Source: Phallusia fumigata
Lineage: Eukaryota > Chordata > Ascidiacea > Phlebobranchia > Ascidiidae
NCBI GenBank assembly: GCA_008931825.1
Contig: QXVZ01001034.1
Location: 1-64,000 of the forward strand
DNA: 64,000 nt
Reading direction: 5' to 3'
Shown: positions 36,986 to 49,800 of the stretch, piece by piece
Numbering within the stretch: position 1 is the stretch's first letter
Layout of the letters: the number at the start of each line of letters is the position of its first letter
Position numbers and translations under genes: made by a program
The notes under the pieces: generated by a model
The model's database searches: none
The model's input: the letters and a program-made list of their open reading frames with translations, nothing else
Told to the model about the DNA's origin: nothing

Positions 36986-37729
36986 GAGGCGCCAGTAAGA
37001 ATAACTGCCATGCGCATGTTAGTGTGTAAAAATTAATTACAAACAAATTTCCAATCAACCAATGCATGCTAATTTACTTCCATGCTGAAAATTCACATGT
37101 TGGCAAAGAAATGTATTTTTGTAGTTTGGTAAAACAAATCTCAATATCTCCATCACCTGAGCTCCTCTGGAACTGTGTTATTCTCTGCTGTTTCATTCTT
37201 TGCAAATTGTTTTCCTGATAACTGCATGCAATATTGCTTACCTACACCATATCACTAGTGTGCATTCAATATTCCTTACCTACTCATGACACCAATTGCT
37301 GCTGTTACAAGTACCAAAATGCACTGTGTATTTTTGCCATGACAAAAGTAGAACTGTGAGGCCAAACCAAGAACTTTGAGTGTGAACTTTCTTTTGGTGC
37401 TATGCTCTAGTTTTGGGTGCTGCTGTGGTATTGATATTGTTTTTGTGGTGCGACATGTGTTATGTAGCAATTAACAAACAAATTTTCAGTTAAACAGGTA
37501 TTCCCCGAAGAATCCTGTGTTTTGCTGCATTGAATGTGGAAGTGCATCTTGTAAGGTTCTTTTGGAGTTCATTTTTTTCATTTGTAAGCCTGTTTATGGT
37601 CTGTATGGTATGTTCAACATGGTGTGTTTATGTGAAAAAGTGTCAGGTGTGTTGTTGATACAGCAGACGGAGATGTTGCCGAGGAAAGGTTATACAGATT
37701 TCAACCACTTAGAAGGTTTATTCTGCTGA

Positions 37730-37789
37730 AATAAAAAATGTTATACTAGGAGGTCAAAAGTCTGCAGTTAGGCAGTATGCTTAAATAAA
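37730..37789 (+). terminator. Proximal polyadenylation signals for IAP-1
   Basis: Two AATAAA hexamers at 37730-37735 and 37784-37789, about 750-800 bp after the stop codon. They are the nearest good signals. A distal candidate lies at 42970. Confidence 0.5.
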
Positions 37790-40785
37790 ATTCTGCTGAC
37801 AATTTTTTTAGCTTCTGAAGTACGTGTTTTTAAAAAAGCTTCCAAACAAACTTTAAACAACTTTAGAATGCATGGTAACTGTATGTACAGTTATGTAACA
37901 ATAGTTATCCACATGTTGTTTATGTTTATACTGCTGGAACCTTTGTGTAGCAGCCAAACATTAATTTTGTTTTTAGATCCAAGTTGACCTTTAGTGACTT
38001 TTGCCTAATCAGGTAAGAAGTGTATCAGATGCTTTCTGCTAATGACTTGCACTTAAATTTGCTTTATAATTTCAGGTTGTATGGTGCAACGAACATTACA
38101 AACCTCTGTAAGTCAACAACAGATAAGATTGGAAATTTCACTGCTACATTATTTGTGTGTATATACTGTTTAAAATACATTGTGATATCCTCATGTGAAA
38201 ATTTTTTTTATTAATGTTTGTTTGATGCTTACTATTTTTGCAGGTACTGTGATGTTTACCCTCAAATTTAATCAATGATGAATTGGTTGTATATTTTACT
38301 TGTATGAAACTTGCACCACAAAGGTCCTAAACCAATCCAGCAAAAGAGCAAATAAAACTTTCTTTATGGTGTGTTTAATGCTTATTGTTTTTTTTTGCAG
38401 GCAACATGATGTTTTACCAACTAAAATCATCAAGTGCACTAGGCACAAAATTTTTGTTTTGGGGGTCATTGAAGGAGCGTTCCCGTCGCGATCCCTGTCA
38501 GGTCAACAAGACTTGCTGATCCTTCAACATTATATGAACTCATGAAAAAGAATTTACAGACTCAAACCAATGACTTTGAGATTCTTCTTCAAGAAAGACC
38601 ATCAAAACACAGTTAATGTTTCCCAAAACCGAAGCTGAGGCTGTAACAATCAAATTTAAGAAACAACAGGATTCTTACCTTTGCAGTAATCAGAGCTTAT
38701 CAGTTAGTTGGATGTTTTTACAGATCAGCAGATGGTTTGGCAATTGAGTTTGACAAAAACGACTGGGTCAAATTTGAACATAAAAAAGCTGCAGTACATT
38801 ACAGACCTAATTTACCAGTTTTGTGGAACTTCATTCCTGTTAGAAACACACACCTTCAAGGCATATCTTTTTCATTTCAGTACAAGAAAGCCATAGCAGT
38901 GGTAAAATAATATTGATGAATTAATAGCATAAAGTCACAGATGAACATGTTCTAGTAATTTATGCCAAGCAATTTAACTGTGTTAAAAACTTTTGAAGCG
39001 TCTTTTCAAAGGTTTAGTCAGTTTAGTGTGTAAATAAGTAAAGTATAAGTGCTAAAATATTGTATTTAGGAAATCTTCAAATGCATAGGAAAAGTGGTAA
39101 AGAAAAACAGAAACAAACTAAGCCACTTTTCAGTACAATGCCTAATTTATTATGGGTCCCCTTCCTGAAGGGGGCACATATTTTCATTATTATGTGAAAT
39201 CAGTTTACAATAACATAACAGAAAAGGATCTGCATGGACTAATTAGGTGAGTGTCTGTGGCCAAAAAGTACAGTTTTCAAATGTTTTTTAAATACAGATC
39301 TTATGCTTAAAAAGGAAGGCAGCAAAAGAGGATAGGCCATATTGAGGAAACTATTTTTCTCAAATTTAGATTTAAAGTTTAGCCTGAGGCTTCTTGCATA
39401 GGTTTGTCGAAACACAATAAGTTTTTGAAAATAAAAGGTTAGGAAATTTACTAATGACATTCAGATCAGATAATCCAGACACTGGAAGCTTGGTTCCTCT
39501 GCAATATCAGATGGGTAATATGAAAAAAATTTTAAATTTTTGTTCCACTTCTACCTTTATTTGTAAATTTGTTATTTTACATTTCTAGAATGTTTAGTCC
39601 CCTTCTGATTCAGTGCTGCCTGACCTCGTTCAATGACACCTAAAAAAATCCAAATTTATCACTGATTTCTGCCCAAATTGGTAAAGGTTAGTAAAGGAAA
39701 AGGTATGGATAAAACTACATATACCTTGCAGCTTTTAATGTACAATTTCTGTCCTTGTAACAGTGTTCCAGCGTTGCTTCAGTACAAATGCTGTAAACAA
39801 CTTAGGCAAAAATATTTTACTACCTAAAAGATCACAGCTTAACCTGACTTGTTTAGCATGGGCATATTGTTTTTTTGCCTCTGGAAACTATGCCATGTAG
39901 TCTATCTTCTCTTCTCAGTGGCAGTTTCTTTACAAATAAGCACTAGCAATATAAAATTTTGCAAAGATATAATCTGCTGCAGTTATCGAATACAGACCCA
40001 AAAATCAGAAGCAGATGCCAGTGGTGGCAAAGCTTTTTAGTAGGTCATTATGAACACCAGCAACTGGCACTGTGATTATCAAAACTGAACATATGTGTTT
40101 CTGTGCAAACAGTCCTTGGCCACAAATGCTCAGATTCCTCACAGAAAAGCTTTTTCGTGTTATCATCAATGTTCACTACTTATACAGATGAAGTTAATGC
40201 AGGCAAAGGTGTTATCTTGCTGGTAGAGCACAAGATATATAAAGGAAAGATTGTGTCACCTCTGTTCAGGACTTTGGATTTAGAATTAGGCTTAATTCCC
40301 TTATATGATGTTGTAGTTTCGAGGCTTTGTGTGCATGGGTTTGGTTAAATGTTTTGTGTTTGCTGTTGTGATTTTTTTGTTTTTTGCACCCTTCTTTGGT
40401 GTGCCCTTGTTGTTACGGAGTAACTGGGTTCTGTTTTGCATGGTTGGTTGTGTGGTGTGTGGTTCTTTGTGGAAGGCTGTGACAAAATGGGCTCACTGGT
40501 AGAACTTGCTTCTATGTTTTGACCAGATGCGGATAACAGGGTTAGTTGGGTTCAAAATTGGCCTTATAAGAAGCAAGCTTTATGTTTGGGTTCATTTTGT
40601 TGCTCTATGTTTATCTGAAAACATGTTACTGTTTGTTGTCCTTGGTTTTATAGCCCATACATTTACAGTGTTTTTGTGTTTTGTTCTGGTAAAGGTGAAA
40701 TTAGTAGCCTTTGTAAGTATTGTTGTAAAGGCTATTAGTAAAAACAAGCAATATTCACCTTTTTAAATTGGTATGTGGCATGATT
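37790..40785. other. IAP-1 downstream region, no supported gene
   Basis: AT-rich, with the third copy of the palindromic G/C element at 39154-39178. A splice-acceptor-like TTTTTTGCAG at 38391-38400 is followed by about 170 bp that read like protein in more than one frame (for example LYELMKKNLQ). It is interrupted, and no neighbouring exon joins it in phase. Confidence 0.35.
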
Positions 40786-40790
40786 CAAAT

Positions 40791-41035
40791 CAGAGCTTCC
40801 CAAACTAGGGTTCACGACCCTTCAGGGGGTCACACAACAAAATTGGTTGGTCACGAGAACACCAATTTCCTACAAAGTGTTGTATTTGTAAAATTAATAT
40901 TTGCGTTTGCTTTCTATTGATGCTCTTTTAACAAATGCTATGTTTTGAACTGTTTTTTTTCATCAAACATTAAGCGTCGCAGAAAAATTTTTAGATATCA
41001 GCAGGGGTCGCAGACCCAGAGTTTGGGAAGCCCGG
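40791..41035. mobile_element. hAT-like MITE with 8-bp target duplication
   Basis: Terminal inverted repeats CAGAGCTTCCCAAACT and, complemented, CCGGGCTTCCCAAACTCT, typical of short hAT elements. Flanks are ATTCAAAT and ATTTAAAT (seven of eight identical). It is 245 bp long and non-coding. Confidence 0.8.
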
Positions 41036-42840
41036 ATTTAAATCTTATCCCTTGGGATGTTTGGGTATAGGTAATAATTTGCACAAAATGAATTTGTTAT
41101 TGGCATTTTTTGTCTTTCATTAGAGTTTAGGACAATTGGGAATGGTAATTTTATAGGATATGTACATGGGTCTTAAGAGGTTGCATAGAACAACAAAAAG
41201 GCTTTGTTAAATAGAACAGCAAAAGGCTTAATGCTTGTAATATTAATGTTGGTCCAACACATCCTTAGTATGGCTGACAAAAGATCATAGATTTGAGGTA
41301 AAAAATGCCATTTATTTTTTTTTCTGTTCCCCCAGCTTAATTCCGCCATTCAACATTTTGCATTAGACTTTTTTAAATTACTTGCGAAGGCTGTTAGTTT
41401 AACTTTACTACAGAACTACACACAACACTTTAAGCGTGTGGGCCTGGAAATTTTTGGACAACTATAGCAACATGTCTCTGTTTTTTCATTGTTACATAAT
41501 GCTTAAAATTGTGCCACAATCACACTGGGACCATTGCGACACACAAACTATTGTGGCGCCTAGTGATGGTTCATACTCAAAAGTCTTGGTTTCACCATAT
41601 TTTGAAGATGGTCATGGCAAATTTTTTATTTTACTTGCAACAGTGGAACAGTGTGCACTTTTGGTGTTTTGGAAGGTCAATGCAGTGGAAAAAGCACATT
41701 TGCTTGAGCAATCACTTTCATCCTTGCTGTTAACTACAATATGTTGTAGAACATACATTTTTCAGACATATCTTTATTGATAAGAACAAGTTTCAAAAAC
41801 AGTTTAGTTTTCCCAACAACACTAAAAATAATGCTTTTAATCCTTATCCATGAATGTCATATGTGCCTACAGCATAGGTGATGGTTTTTAAACTACTTTG
41901 GTAACATAATCCCAAATCTAAAAAATACTACTCTATGAAGTAATCAATAAAAACTTCATGACTACCGTTTGAGTTTACTATTGCTCCCGATCGTGCATTC
42001 TTTAACAAAACATCTACTATGGCATATCTTTTAGGACTAAATGCCCACAGAAACACTAAACAATGCAGCACACTGACATGTGATATCTAACCTAAAATGT
42101 TTTCCCTTCTTATCTCACTAATTTCTGTGCATGGCAGTTTATTCTGTGCATCTTATACAAGCATGTTTGTACTCTTCATGTGTTTATTTTAAACAACAAC
42201 AAACTTTTTTATCATGTGGTAAAATCACTTTATTTTTGGTGCAAAGTGGACTTCTAAATTGTTGTCTGTGGTTTGCAGCGTTTACGGTAACGTGAACATT
42301 TGTGCAAAGTTTTGCATGCTATTATTGTGCTGATATAACCAACTGTGCTTGTAAAAAACATGAGGTGTATTTGTTTTTTAACTTTCTCCCAAATGTCATC
42401 AATGGTTTAATTTTTTATTAGTGTATATAATACGTTATTGGATTATGCAACAAATAAATCATTCACCGAGATGCCTGTTGTATTTCAGTCACAAAAACAT
42501 TTTTGTTTTACTGATTTATCGGTTTTGCAGTAATTACAAACGGAATAGTAAAGCAATACTTATGGCTGGGGCAAAGATCTTTAAGTTTCTTACCTTCCTA
42601 AATAACTAAAAGTTTAAGTTTGGTCTGATTATTGTTGCTGTTAATACTTTTTGCTTTCATTGCTTGTTTTATCGTTGTAACATTTTAAGGTGCATTTGCT
42701 TCATAAATGAATTCTTTTCAATCAATGTAAGTTATTTTGTTTGAAAAATCTTTTAATTTGGTTGAAATTCCTTCCAATTCTGTACATTTCATTAGCTTGT
42801 TGTATATTGTTGTACATGACTTGCTGACTTGCAATGTGCA
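41036..42840. other. No feature seen
   Basis: T-rich non-coding sequence. The frames at 41436-41780 and 42421-42609 have no domain character. Confidence 0.35.
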
Positions 42841-42844
42841 GCTG

Positions 42845-42990
42845 CTCAAAATAATGAATTTAGTTGTTTTTTTGTTTTAGATTTTTTGTAAGTTCATGTA
42901 ATATCATGCTTATTAGTTTTGGGTTACCATGTTTTGTATAAATGTCACATACGGTTTCCTGTGCAGGTTAATAAAATTGTATTTTAAAAT
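42845..42990 (+). terminator. Distal 3'-end block shared with IAP-2
   Basis: About 140 bp, including AAATGTCACATACG, CTGTGCAGGTTAATAAAATT and the AATAAA at 42970-42975, match 54150-54270 downstream of IAP-2. The shared block suggests an ancestral IAP 3' end now lying 6 kb from the IAP-1 stop. Confidence 0.45.
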
Positions 42991-43120
42991 GCAAGTGGAT
43001 TGATTACAAACGATCTTCTAGACTAAAAGATAGCTTACATATGCACAGCCATTTTCAATCAGCCATGCGCGAATTAGGTATTAACTAGTAACTACAGTCA
43101 ACGTCATTTTTAGGAGTTGC

Positions 43121-43280
43121 AATATTGTGAGATTACAAGTGAGTTCCGGTGAACATTTTCGAGTAAATTAACCGGCACTGCAGCATTAATAGTAATGCAC
43201 ATTAATAGTAATTAATGCTGCAGTGCCGGTTAATTTCCTCGAAAATGTTCACCGGAACTCACTTGTGATGTCACAATATT
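43121..43280. mobile_element. Foldback element with 70-bp arms
   Basis: Left arm 43121-43190 and right arm 43211-43280 are reverse complements at 67 of 70 positions by eye, around a 20-bp spacer. The core reads GTGAGTTCCGGTGAACATTT. It would form a very stable hairpin. It is most simply a foldback MITE. Confidence 0.75.
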
Positions 43281-43597
43281 TTGGTAGCTTATTATCCTGC
43301 TTTTGTTTACATTAAAAGTTCATTTTTTAAAAGTTTATTATGGCAAATAGAGTCAGAATTGGTTAATAAACTGCGGTTTGGCCACTGTTGCTATGATACC
43401 TTCTTGTGTTATGTTGCCAAGGTAATCTGCTCTGCCATATGCTGTTTGAAAAAAGTTTCCTAGAAAAATATTTGCAGCATGTTAAACTCATTCAAATGCT
43501 TTTTATGATGCAAAGTAATTATGGTGGCCCAAAGCTTCGAGTGTTGTTAGGTTAAGTGTTAGCAGTTGTGTAGTTGCATTTGCCTGATACAAATGCA

Positions 43598-43765
43598 TTT
43601 CAGCTGCATCGCGTTCCACTTCCACCTTGATCCACCAATTGTGCCTTTGATTCTTTTTGCTCCTCATCGTAACGTTACGCACATATACCCGGCTTGGTAA
43701 TTGTTAGTGTTATTTTGTCGCAATGATTTCTTTCACCAAGTGGAATCAAGTCAGGTGCCACTAGA
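43598..43765 (+). repeat. AACTC-tail dispersed repeat, copy downstream of IAP-1
   Basis: From TCAGCTGCATCGCGTTCC through CCTTGATCCACCAATTGTGC to TTTCACCAAGTGGAATCAAG. The tail is lost. A partner lies at about 54735-54815 within the matching block downstream of IAP-2. Confidence 0.5.
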
Positions 43766-44110
43766 ATGCGCTAGTTAGACGAAAACCAAAGCGCGTCTGG
43801 CGTATGGGAAAGCCCCGGGGGAAGTTATTAAGATGGCAGCGACTGTTTGGTGTTTTTGCAATTTAACCAACTGCGCCCCAGCCTTTTAGCAAGTTGCATG
43901 CCTTCTGCAACTGTTGTCTGTCTTGTTGTCACATCATTAAACTGTAAAACATATGTTAACAAAGGGATCAAGTCTTCTAGCACAGTGCGAACAAAGGTTT
44001 TAATGTTAAGGGCAGTTTATCGTTCCGTTTTGTCAAGGCTGCCACAACTGCATCTACATTGCGGCCGCTTTGCGTACTGTGCTGTATTGTACTGTTGAGT
44101 TATCACAGCA
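43766..44110 (+). repeat. Flanking block shared with 54.8-56.06 kb
   Basis: Contains GGGAAAGCCCCGGGGGAAGT, AAGTTGCATGCCTT and GTCTGTCTTGTTG, then AGTGCGAACAAAGG and ACATTGCGGCC. All recur in order at 54870-55060 and 55795-55890. In the second copy a solo LTR (55174-55757) splits the block. No stable reading frame is conserved. Confidence 0.6.
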
Positions 44111-44219
44111 GCAGTAACTTTGGCGGTTCGATGGCTGTTATCTATTTAAAATTGATCATCTGGCATTGAACATTTTTCTTGCGTATTTGGTAATAAAGTT
44201 TTTGACGAATTTGATCTAC

Positions 44220-44690
44220 GTTAACCCCATGGATTTCTTTGTTACCAATATCATGATCACATGAACCCGCAGAGTAAATTTGCAAACTTTTCCCTGAATT
44301 AAAATAGGAATTTTATGAAAGGTAGAAGCCACCATTTACTTCAGCTTGACGCAATCGCATCAGGAGGCTTGGGTTACGACGTATGGCTGCAAAAAAAGAT
44401 TGCATTAAATTAAAAAAAGTTTCAAACAGTTGCCTTATTCCAACATGTCCCATTTTTTAAATCCGCAACCGCAAGCACCAACATTCAACTGTTGTGTAAG
44501 TCAAATGTCACAATTTGTGACACGCTGGCAACGGTCTGAACCAACCACATTTGTTCTCATAGCGTCGACGCCGCTATTGAAACGTACCAACTGGGGATTT
44601 CCCTTCAAACACCGGCAACTGTTTTTTTCATTTTTTTCATTGGACGCCCAAGTCAGAGTAAATTTACTTTTAACCGAATTTATGGATGAA
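44220..44690 (+). promoter_or_regulatory. Upstream block with a kappa-B-like site (IAP-2 side)
   Basis: Part of a block of several hundred bp found again at 57640-58060 upstream of IAP-3. The best-matched core runs from ACACGCTGGCA through CTGAACCAACCACA to AAACGTACCAACTGGGG. It holds GGGGATTTCCC at 44593-44603, a full match to the NF-kappa-B consensus. A diverged partial third copy lies at about 45820-46060. It sits 2.2 kb upstream of the candidate IAP-2 first exon. Promoter function is inference. Confidence 0.4.
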
Positions 44691-46590
44691 TTGCGCAAGT
44701 TACAAAAAAACTAGATGTTCTCTTGTCACAGTTGCAGTTAATTGCCACAGTGTACAATGAATGCTGGAGTAACAAGGTATCGCTATTGGCGACTTTATAA
44801 AAGTTGCAATGTACCATGTCCTACCATTTAAAACCAGTTATAATCGATGCCTACATTTAATTATGTTCTACGTGGAAAAAAAATGTTGGTGTGGCAACAG
44901 GATTGTGGGTTCCCGGTCTGCAACGTGTTGTCAAACTGCCAACCGGCTAAACCAGCCAATCAGGAACAGCCAGACGGCGTGGTTACGCGTGTTGAAATGT
45001 TGTTGTTAGGCACCCTAAAACCGACTTAGCTAAGGTAAAACCGACTTAGCTACCAGTCGGTAAATTCCCTGGCCTTACGTGTATGTAATAATAATTTAAT
45101 TAAAATTTTCTGGTTTTGTTGTCCTGTAATAGGCATAGTTAACGATGAAGGTGAAAAACAAAAAAAATTACCTGGTCATTTTTAATGACCAAAATTCGTG
45201 CCTAATACCTTGCTGTATATTATATTGCTGTCAAAAAACAAAATATGAAAAGAAAAAAACCTATGACAGAGACTAAAAAGAATTTGTTGCAAGGCATGTA
45301 TTACCATGGTCAGAAGGTATATTACCAAAATTAAATATTGTGTGAGTAAATGGCTGATCTAATATGGGATTAGCAGTAATTTTAGGGCAGGTTTGTTTGG
45401 TATTTATGACTTTTTTATTGGGTAGAAATCCTTTGGATGCACCACTAAAACTAGTACCTTAAACTAGGGTATCATGTCAATGTGTTCCTCAAGAGCAATA
45501 ATGTTAATTTCAAAGAAAAACATTTTTGTCAAAACACTCCAGTCAATGTTTTATGTTTAAAGAGACCCCAACACACATGATAAGACTAAACAGGAAAGCT
45601 ATGAAAATTGGCCCATGATTTGTTTAATATTAAACACTGTATGTTTTTTTTGTCAAGTCACAAATTGGATCTCGTTAATAAACTGTGCAATTGCAGCTGA
45701 TGCTATTGACAAATCCTCCAAATTACCATAACAGAAACAACACATTTATTCTGTTAATGGTTTGCCAAAAAAGGTACCAATTTAAAAAATAATTGAAATT
45801 GAGTTTTATATGTTCTAACCCTCGTGGTTTAAATTGTTACCAACATTATGATTACATCATCCTGTAGCTTAAATTGGTTACCTTGAAGCTGAATTTAAAT
45901 AAAACAAAAACAGCCACTTTTTAAGTAAATGTATGTAACTGCAACAAGAGGCTTGTGTTATACTATATGGCCATAAAAACAGACTGTATTAAGTCACAAA
46001 AAGGTTTTACAATTACCATAAGTTTAATGTCCGATTGTAGTGTGTGTGACAACTCTCACAGTTTGTTTAAACTAATGGTTTGCAAAAACTAAACGCAATT
46101 AAATCAAAAATTTTTAGGCCGAAGAGTAAAAATGTTTGTCACCATGCATATATCACCATCAGTTTTGAATGAGAAATAACATTTAAACGATGTCAATATA
46201 TCGGTTGAGTTAAGTTGAGTTTTGCTTGGTGAAAAAAAATCCTAGCGACTCAAAGCACTAAAACTATATAGATGCAGAATAATAAAAATTTGTTTTAACT
46301 GGTACAATATGATATTTAACCTGTAGGTAAAGCCGTTGGGACATACCGATGACGTTTGACGCTACCAGTCCCGGAGAAAAATCCCCCCGGAAAAACTGTT
46401 CTGGCTTATGTACTGAACCTCGATTTGAAGGACGTCAGACTCAGCTAGACCAGCACACAGCACAGATGAAACTGGCGACTTTAACCCAGATGAGTCTAGT
46501 GATTTGCAGGTTATACAAACAACGTGCACATTGGCCTGAGAAAGCCTATAAGCAAGATATGTTTTGCAAATGATCAGGCGCATATACTTG
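44691..46590. other. IAP-2 upstream region, no supported exon
   Basis: Holds a partial copy of the upstream block (45820-46060) and a tail fragment of the AACTC repeat (46203-46270). An open stretch at 46349-46511 ends at a donor-like TTGCAG/GTTATA, but its phase does not fit the next IAP-2 exon. It is not called. Confidence 0.35.
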
Positions 46591-46835
46591 GTCTATCTGT
46601 AATAAAAGGGAAAAGACCGAAAGGGGTTTCCCCGTTATTTTTCCCGTTCAACAGCGAGTGCAGAAATAATGACGAGACAAAAAAGAAAAAGGCAATGATT
46701 GGCAAACGCCGCCGACATCGAATTGTCAAAAGTATTCGGCAAATTCAGTGCGTGGCAAAATGAGTTGCCATAGCAAATCGATTTGTATGCGCATTTTCGT
46801 TCCAGACACTTTTGTTAGTGACTTTATATGTTGTA

Positions 46836-49800
46836 ATGAAGCAAGTAGGAAACAGTTATGACCGAAACAACCGCCACCATGTGCCTTGGCTGAAAGGTGT
46901 GGATCATGTTTTAATTTATGTACCCGCAAAGGTTAAGGTCATCGACCTATTGCTTACAATTACAATAAAAGCCGTTAAAACTCCTCAAATCTGTTAAAAC
47001 ACCAAGTTTTTGATTTGGATATGGTAAAAAAATACACATGACCAAAACGACTAAGATAAAAAAAATGGGCACATCTTATGTTTAACCCAGAACTGACAAA
47101 ACGTATGCTCAATTCAATTGTAGACTAACCCTGTTTCAAAGAGTCTCAAGCATCATCGGTTATTGGCTGCTATTGTTGTTGTTTTTATTGTTAAGTTAAC
47201 ATTATATTCGTAAAAGCGAAATACAAAGGGACTGAAACGTTCCAAAAATCTACGCCGAAGCAACCGATGTTTTACCTTTTTTATTTGGCCAAGCGTACAA
47301 ATATCTTTTCTCGGGTACCCACGTCACAAAACCGCTCAAGCTACAACTTTCCCAACTCTTAAGATCTAATCCTGGGCCTTTGCTTGTATTCCAGTCCTTT
47401 CATCTCACTTATCTTCACTTTATTTCAATCAGATATCCGAACTGTAAAAGAGCTTCTGCAACCGGTTGTCAGTGGGAAGTGGAACCAACTGCAGTTGACG
47501 AAACATCAACTAAAATCCGCATACAACAACCGTACCAACAAAAACCAATCCGAAATAATTTTGGCGGCATTGTACGCAGCAAACCACCTATCACTTTTCG
47601 AGTTTGAAAACATGAGATTCGAAAACACTTGTCGAGATCGGTTAATGATAATAGCGTTAGTGGTCATTCTTAGCACTAATGTAATAAAACAACTTGGTTT
47701 CCCCCAAGAAGATAGGGAAAGGTATCCAACAAAATTCGAGATTATTCAAGAAATCGCTGAAAAACAAATCAAAGGTATAAAAGAATAAACGCTGGTTTGT
47801 TGTTGAGTTTTTCCACATGTGATAAACCTATTTTGTAGATATTCCAAATCTTAACACAGTGGCCGAAATTTTTACGGACGAGGCCCTTTTATCGTCCCAA
47901 CTTCAAACTCCGCAAAATAACTTGGAGCTGATTTGTGCTGATGGTGCAATCCAGGACAGGTTGTAACTCCGTTTCTTTACAATTTTTGACTATTTTCGTA
48001 AAACATGGCCCGTAAGTGGCATGGAAACCCACAACAAATTTAAGCGTGGATATTATTTTCATACTTATTTGATTTCAGAGAAAATGTTGAGCTGAGTTGT
48101 TCAAGTTCAAGTTTTTTTATTTTGTTTACAGCGCCCAAAAAGTACACATGAATAAAATTAACGTTTGAAGTAAACGCTGAAAACAAAAATGGATCAGCCT
48201 GAGCCACTAGTGGCTATTAATTTGAGTTGAGTTGAGTTAATTCGCTAGGTGAAAAAAACATAGCGAGGCAATAGCACTAAGTCAATCACCAGCAACTAAG
48301 GGTGGCAGTANCCCAAAAAGTACACATGAATAAAATTAACGTTTGAAGTAAACGCTGAAAACAAAAATGGATCAGCCTGAGCCACTAGTGGCTATTAATT
48401 TGAGTTGAGTTGAGTTAATTCGCTAGGTGAAAAAAACATAGCGAGGCAATAGCACTAAGTCAATCACCAGCAACTAAGGGTGGCAGTACGGTGTGGGGTA
48501 TTTATTTGTCCGTACCTCGTTACGAAAGACGTACGGTACCTTTGTCGATTTTCCTGCGTACCGTACTGTACCACGGTACCGCACGGCCATCTATAATTAA
48601 GGATAGGAAATGGTACGGTACGTATTGAAGTCGTAAGGTACCTTTTGATAATTTTTGCTGTGTACCATACTGCCATTTTTGATCACCAGGCCGAAAATAG
48701 TCGCGCAACGTTTGAAGGTTATTAGGCGCAAAAAGGTTAAGGGCAAAATTGATGGATCGAGGTTGAACGCGCTGCAGCTACAAAACTTTTGTTTTTAATA
48801 AACGATTTCGAAATCCAGCAGGTTACGCGATAGTCCACAACATTGCAACTTTTTTGTGCAAGGGATTGTACCAAAGAATCTCGTAATCTATTTATAAAGC
48901 TCGTGTGACAACTTGTTTGCACCAATGTGTGTTTTACCTTATGTGTGTAGACCAAGGGATCCGCCCGATCAACGTAGCGTTTATATTCCACCCGGCGACA
49001 CATTCAGGGAATCTTACCGACTTTCGACTTTCATCAAGTTTCCGCAACACTCACCCGCCAACCCTCGACATCTGGCCTCAGCAGGATTCTTATACATTGG
49101 ATTCAAAGATCGAGTGAAATGTTTCAGGTATTTCCGAAAACGAAGTCACTTACACCAGCCGGGACCAAAGTCTATCTATCAAACATAAAACACTTTGGCA
49201 ATGTCTGATAGATAAACTTTGGTCGCGGCTGGTGTAAATGCCCCGCTGCTTGTCGCAAGATCCAAAAACCGTACCGCAAGCCGTTAACCGCATCTGGTGT
49301 GAATCAGCCTTAACAAGAGTTTAACCTGCGGGAGTAGGACGAACTTAACTAAATGTGCAACATGTCACGCCGCAATAACTATGAGTCAGCACATCAATAA
49401 ACAGATGCAAACGGTGCGTTCCACAATATGTTCGTTCGTCGACGTTAAGAACAACTTAAACCCACACGTGACTGCCCAGGGTCGTATATTATTGTAAACG
49501 TGTCGCTCGTAATTGCCTAAAAATATGTCTTGGCCTTTATGTCCGAACAGCAGTCAATTACATATCTGCACCACACGTGATGTTGTTTCATCAGTTGTGG
49601 ACTGTGTGTGCAAGACTGGACAATGAGTGATGACGTCACAGCTGCAAAATGGCACAGAAATGATTGTTCATTCATCAAAGGGGAAGATTGTGGTAACATT
49701 GAAACAGGTATGCATAGTTTTGCCGGCAGCTTGTGCAATTTAAGCTCAAAATCTTGGCAAGCATTGGTATGTCTTTTGAGCACAAAGTGCAGCACGCGAT

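Noticed and set aside
38391-38620. Exon after a strong TTTTTTGCAG acceptor downstream of IAP-1
   Set aside because: The protein-like character moves between frames and is interrupted, and no partner exon was found.
46349-46573. Upstream exon of IAP-2
   Set aside because: It ends at a donor-like site, but its phase does not match the acceptor at 47433 and no similar exon precedes IAP-3.
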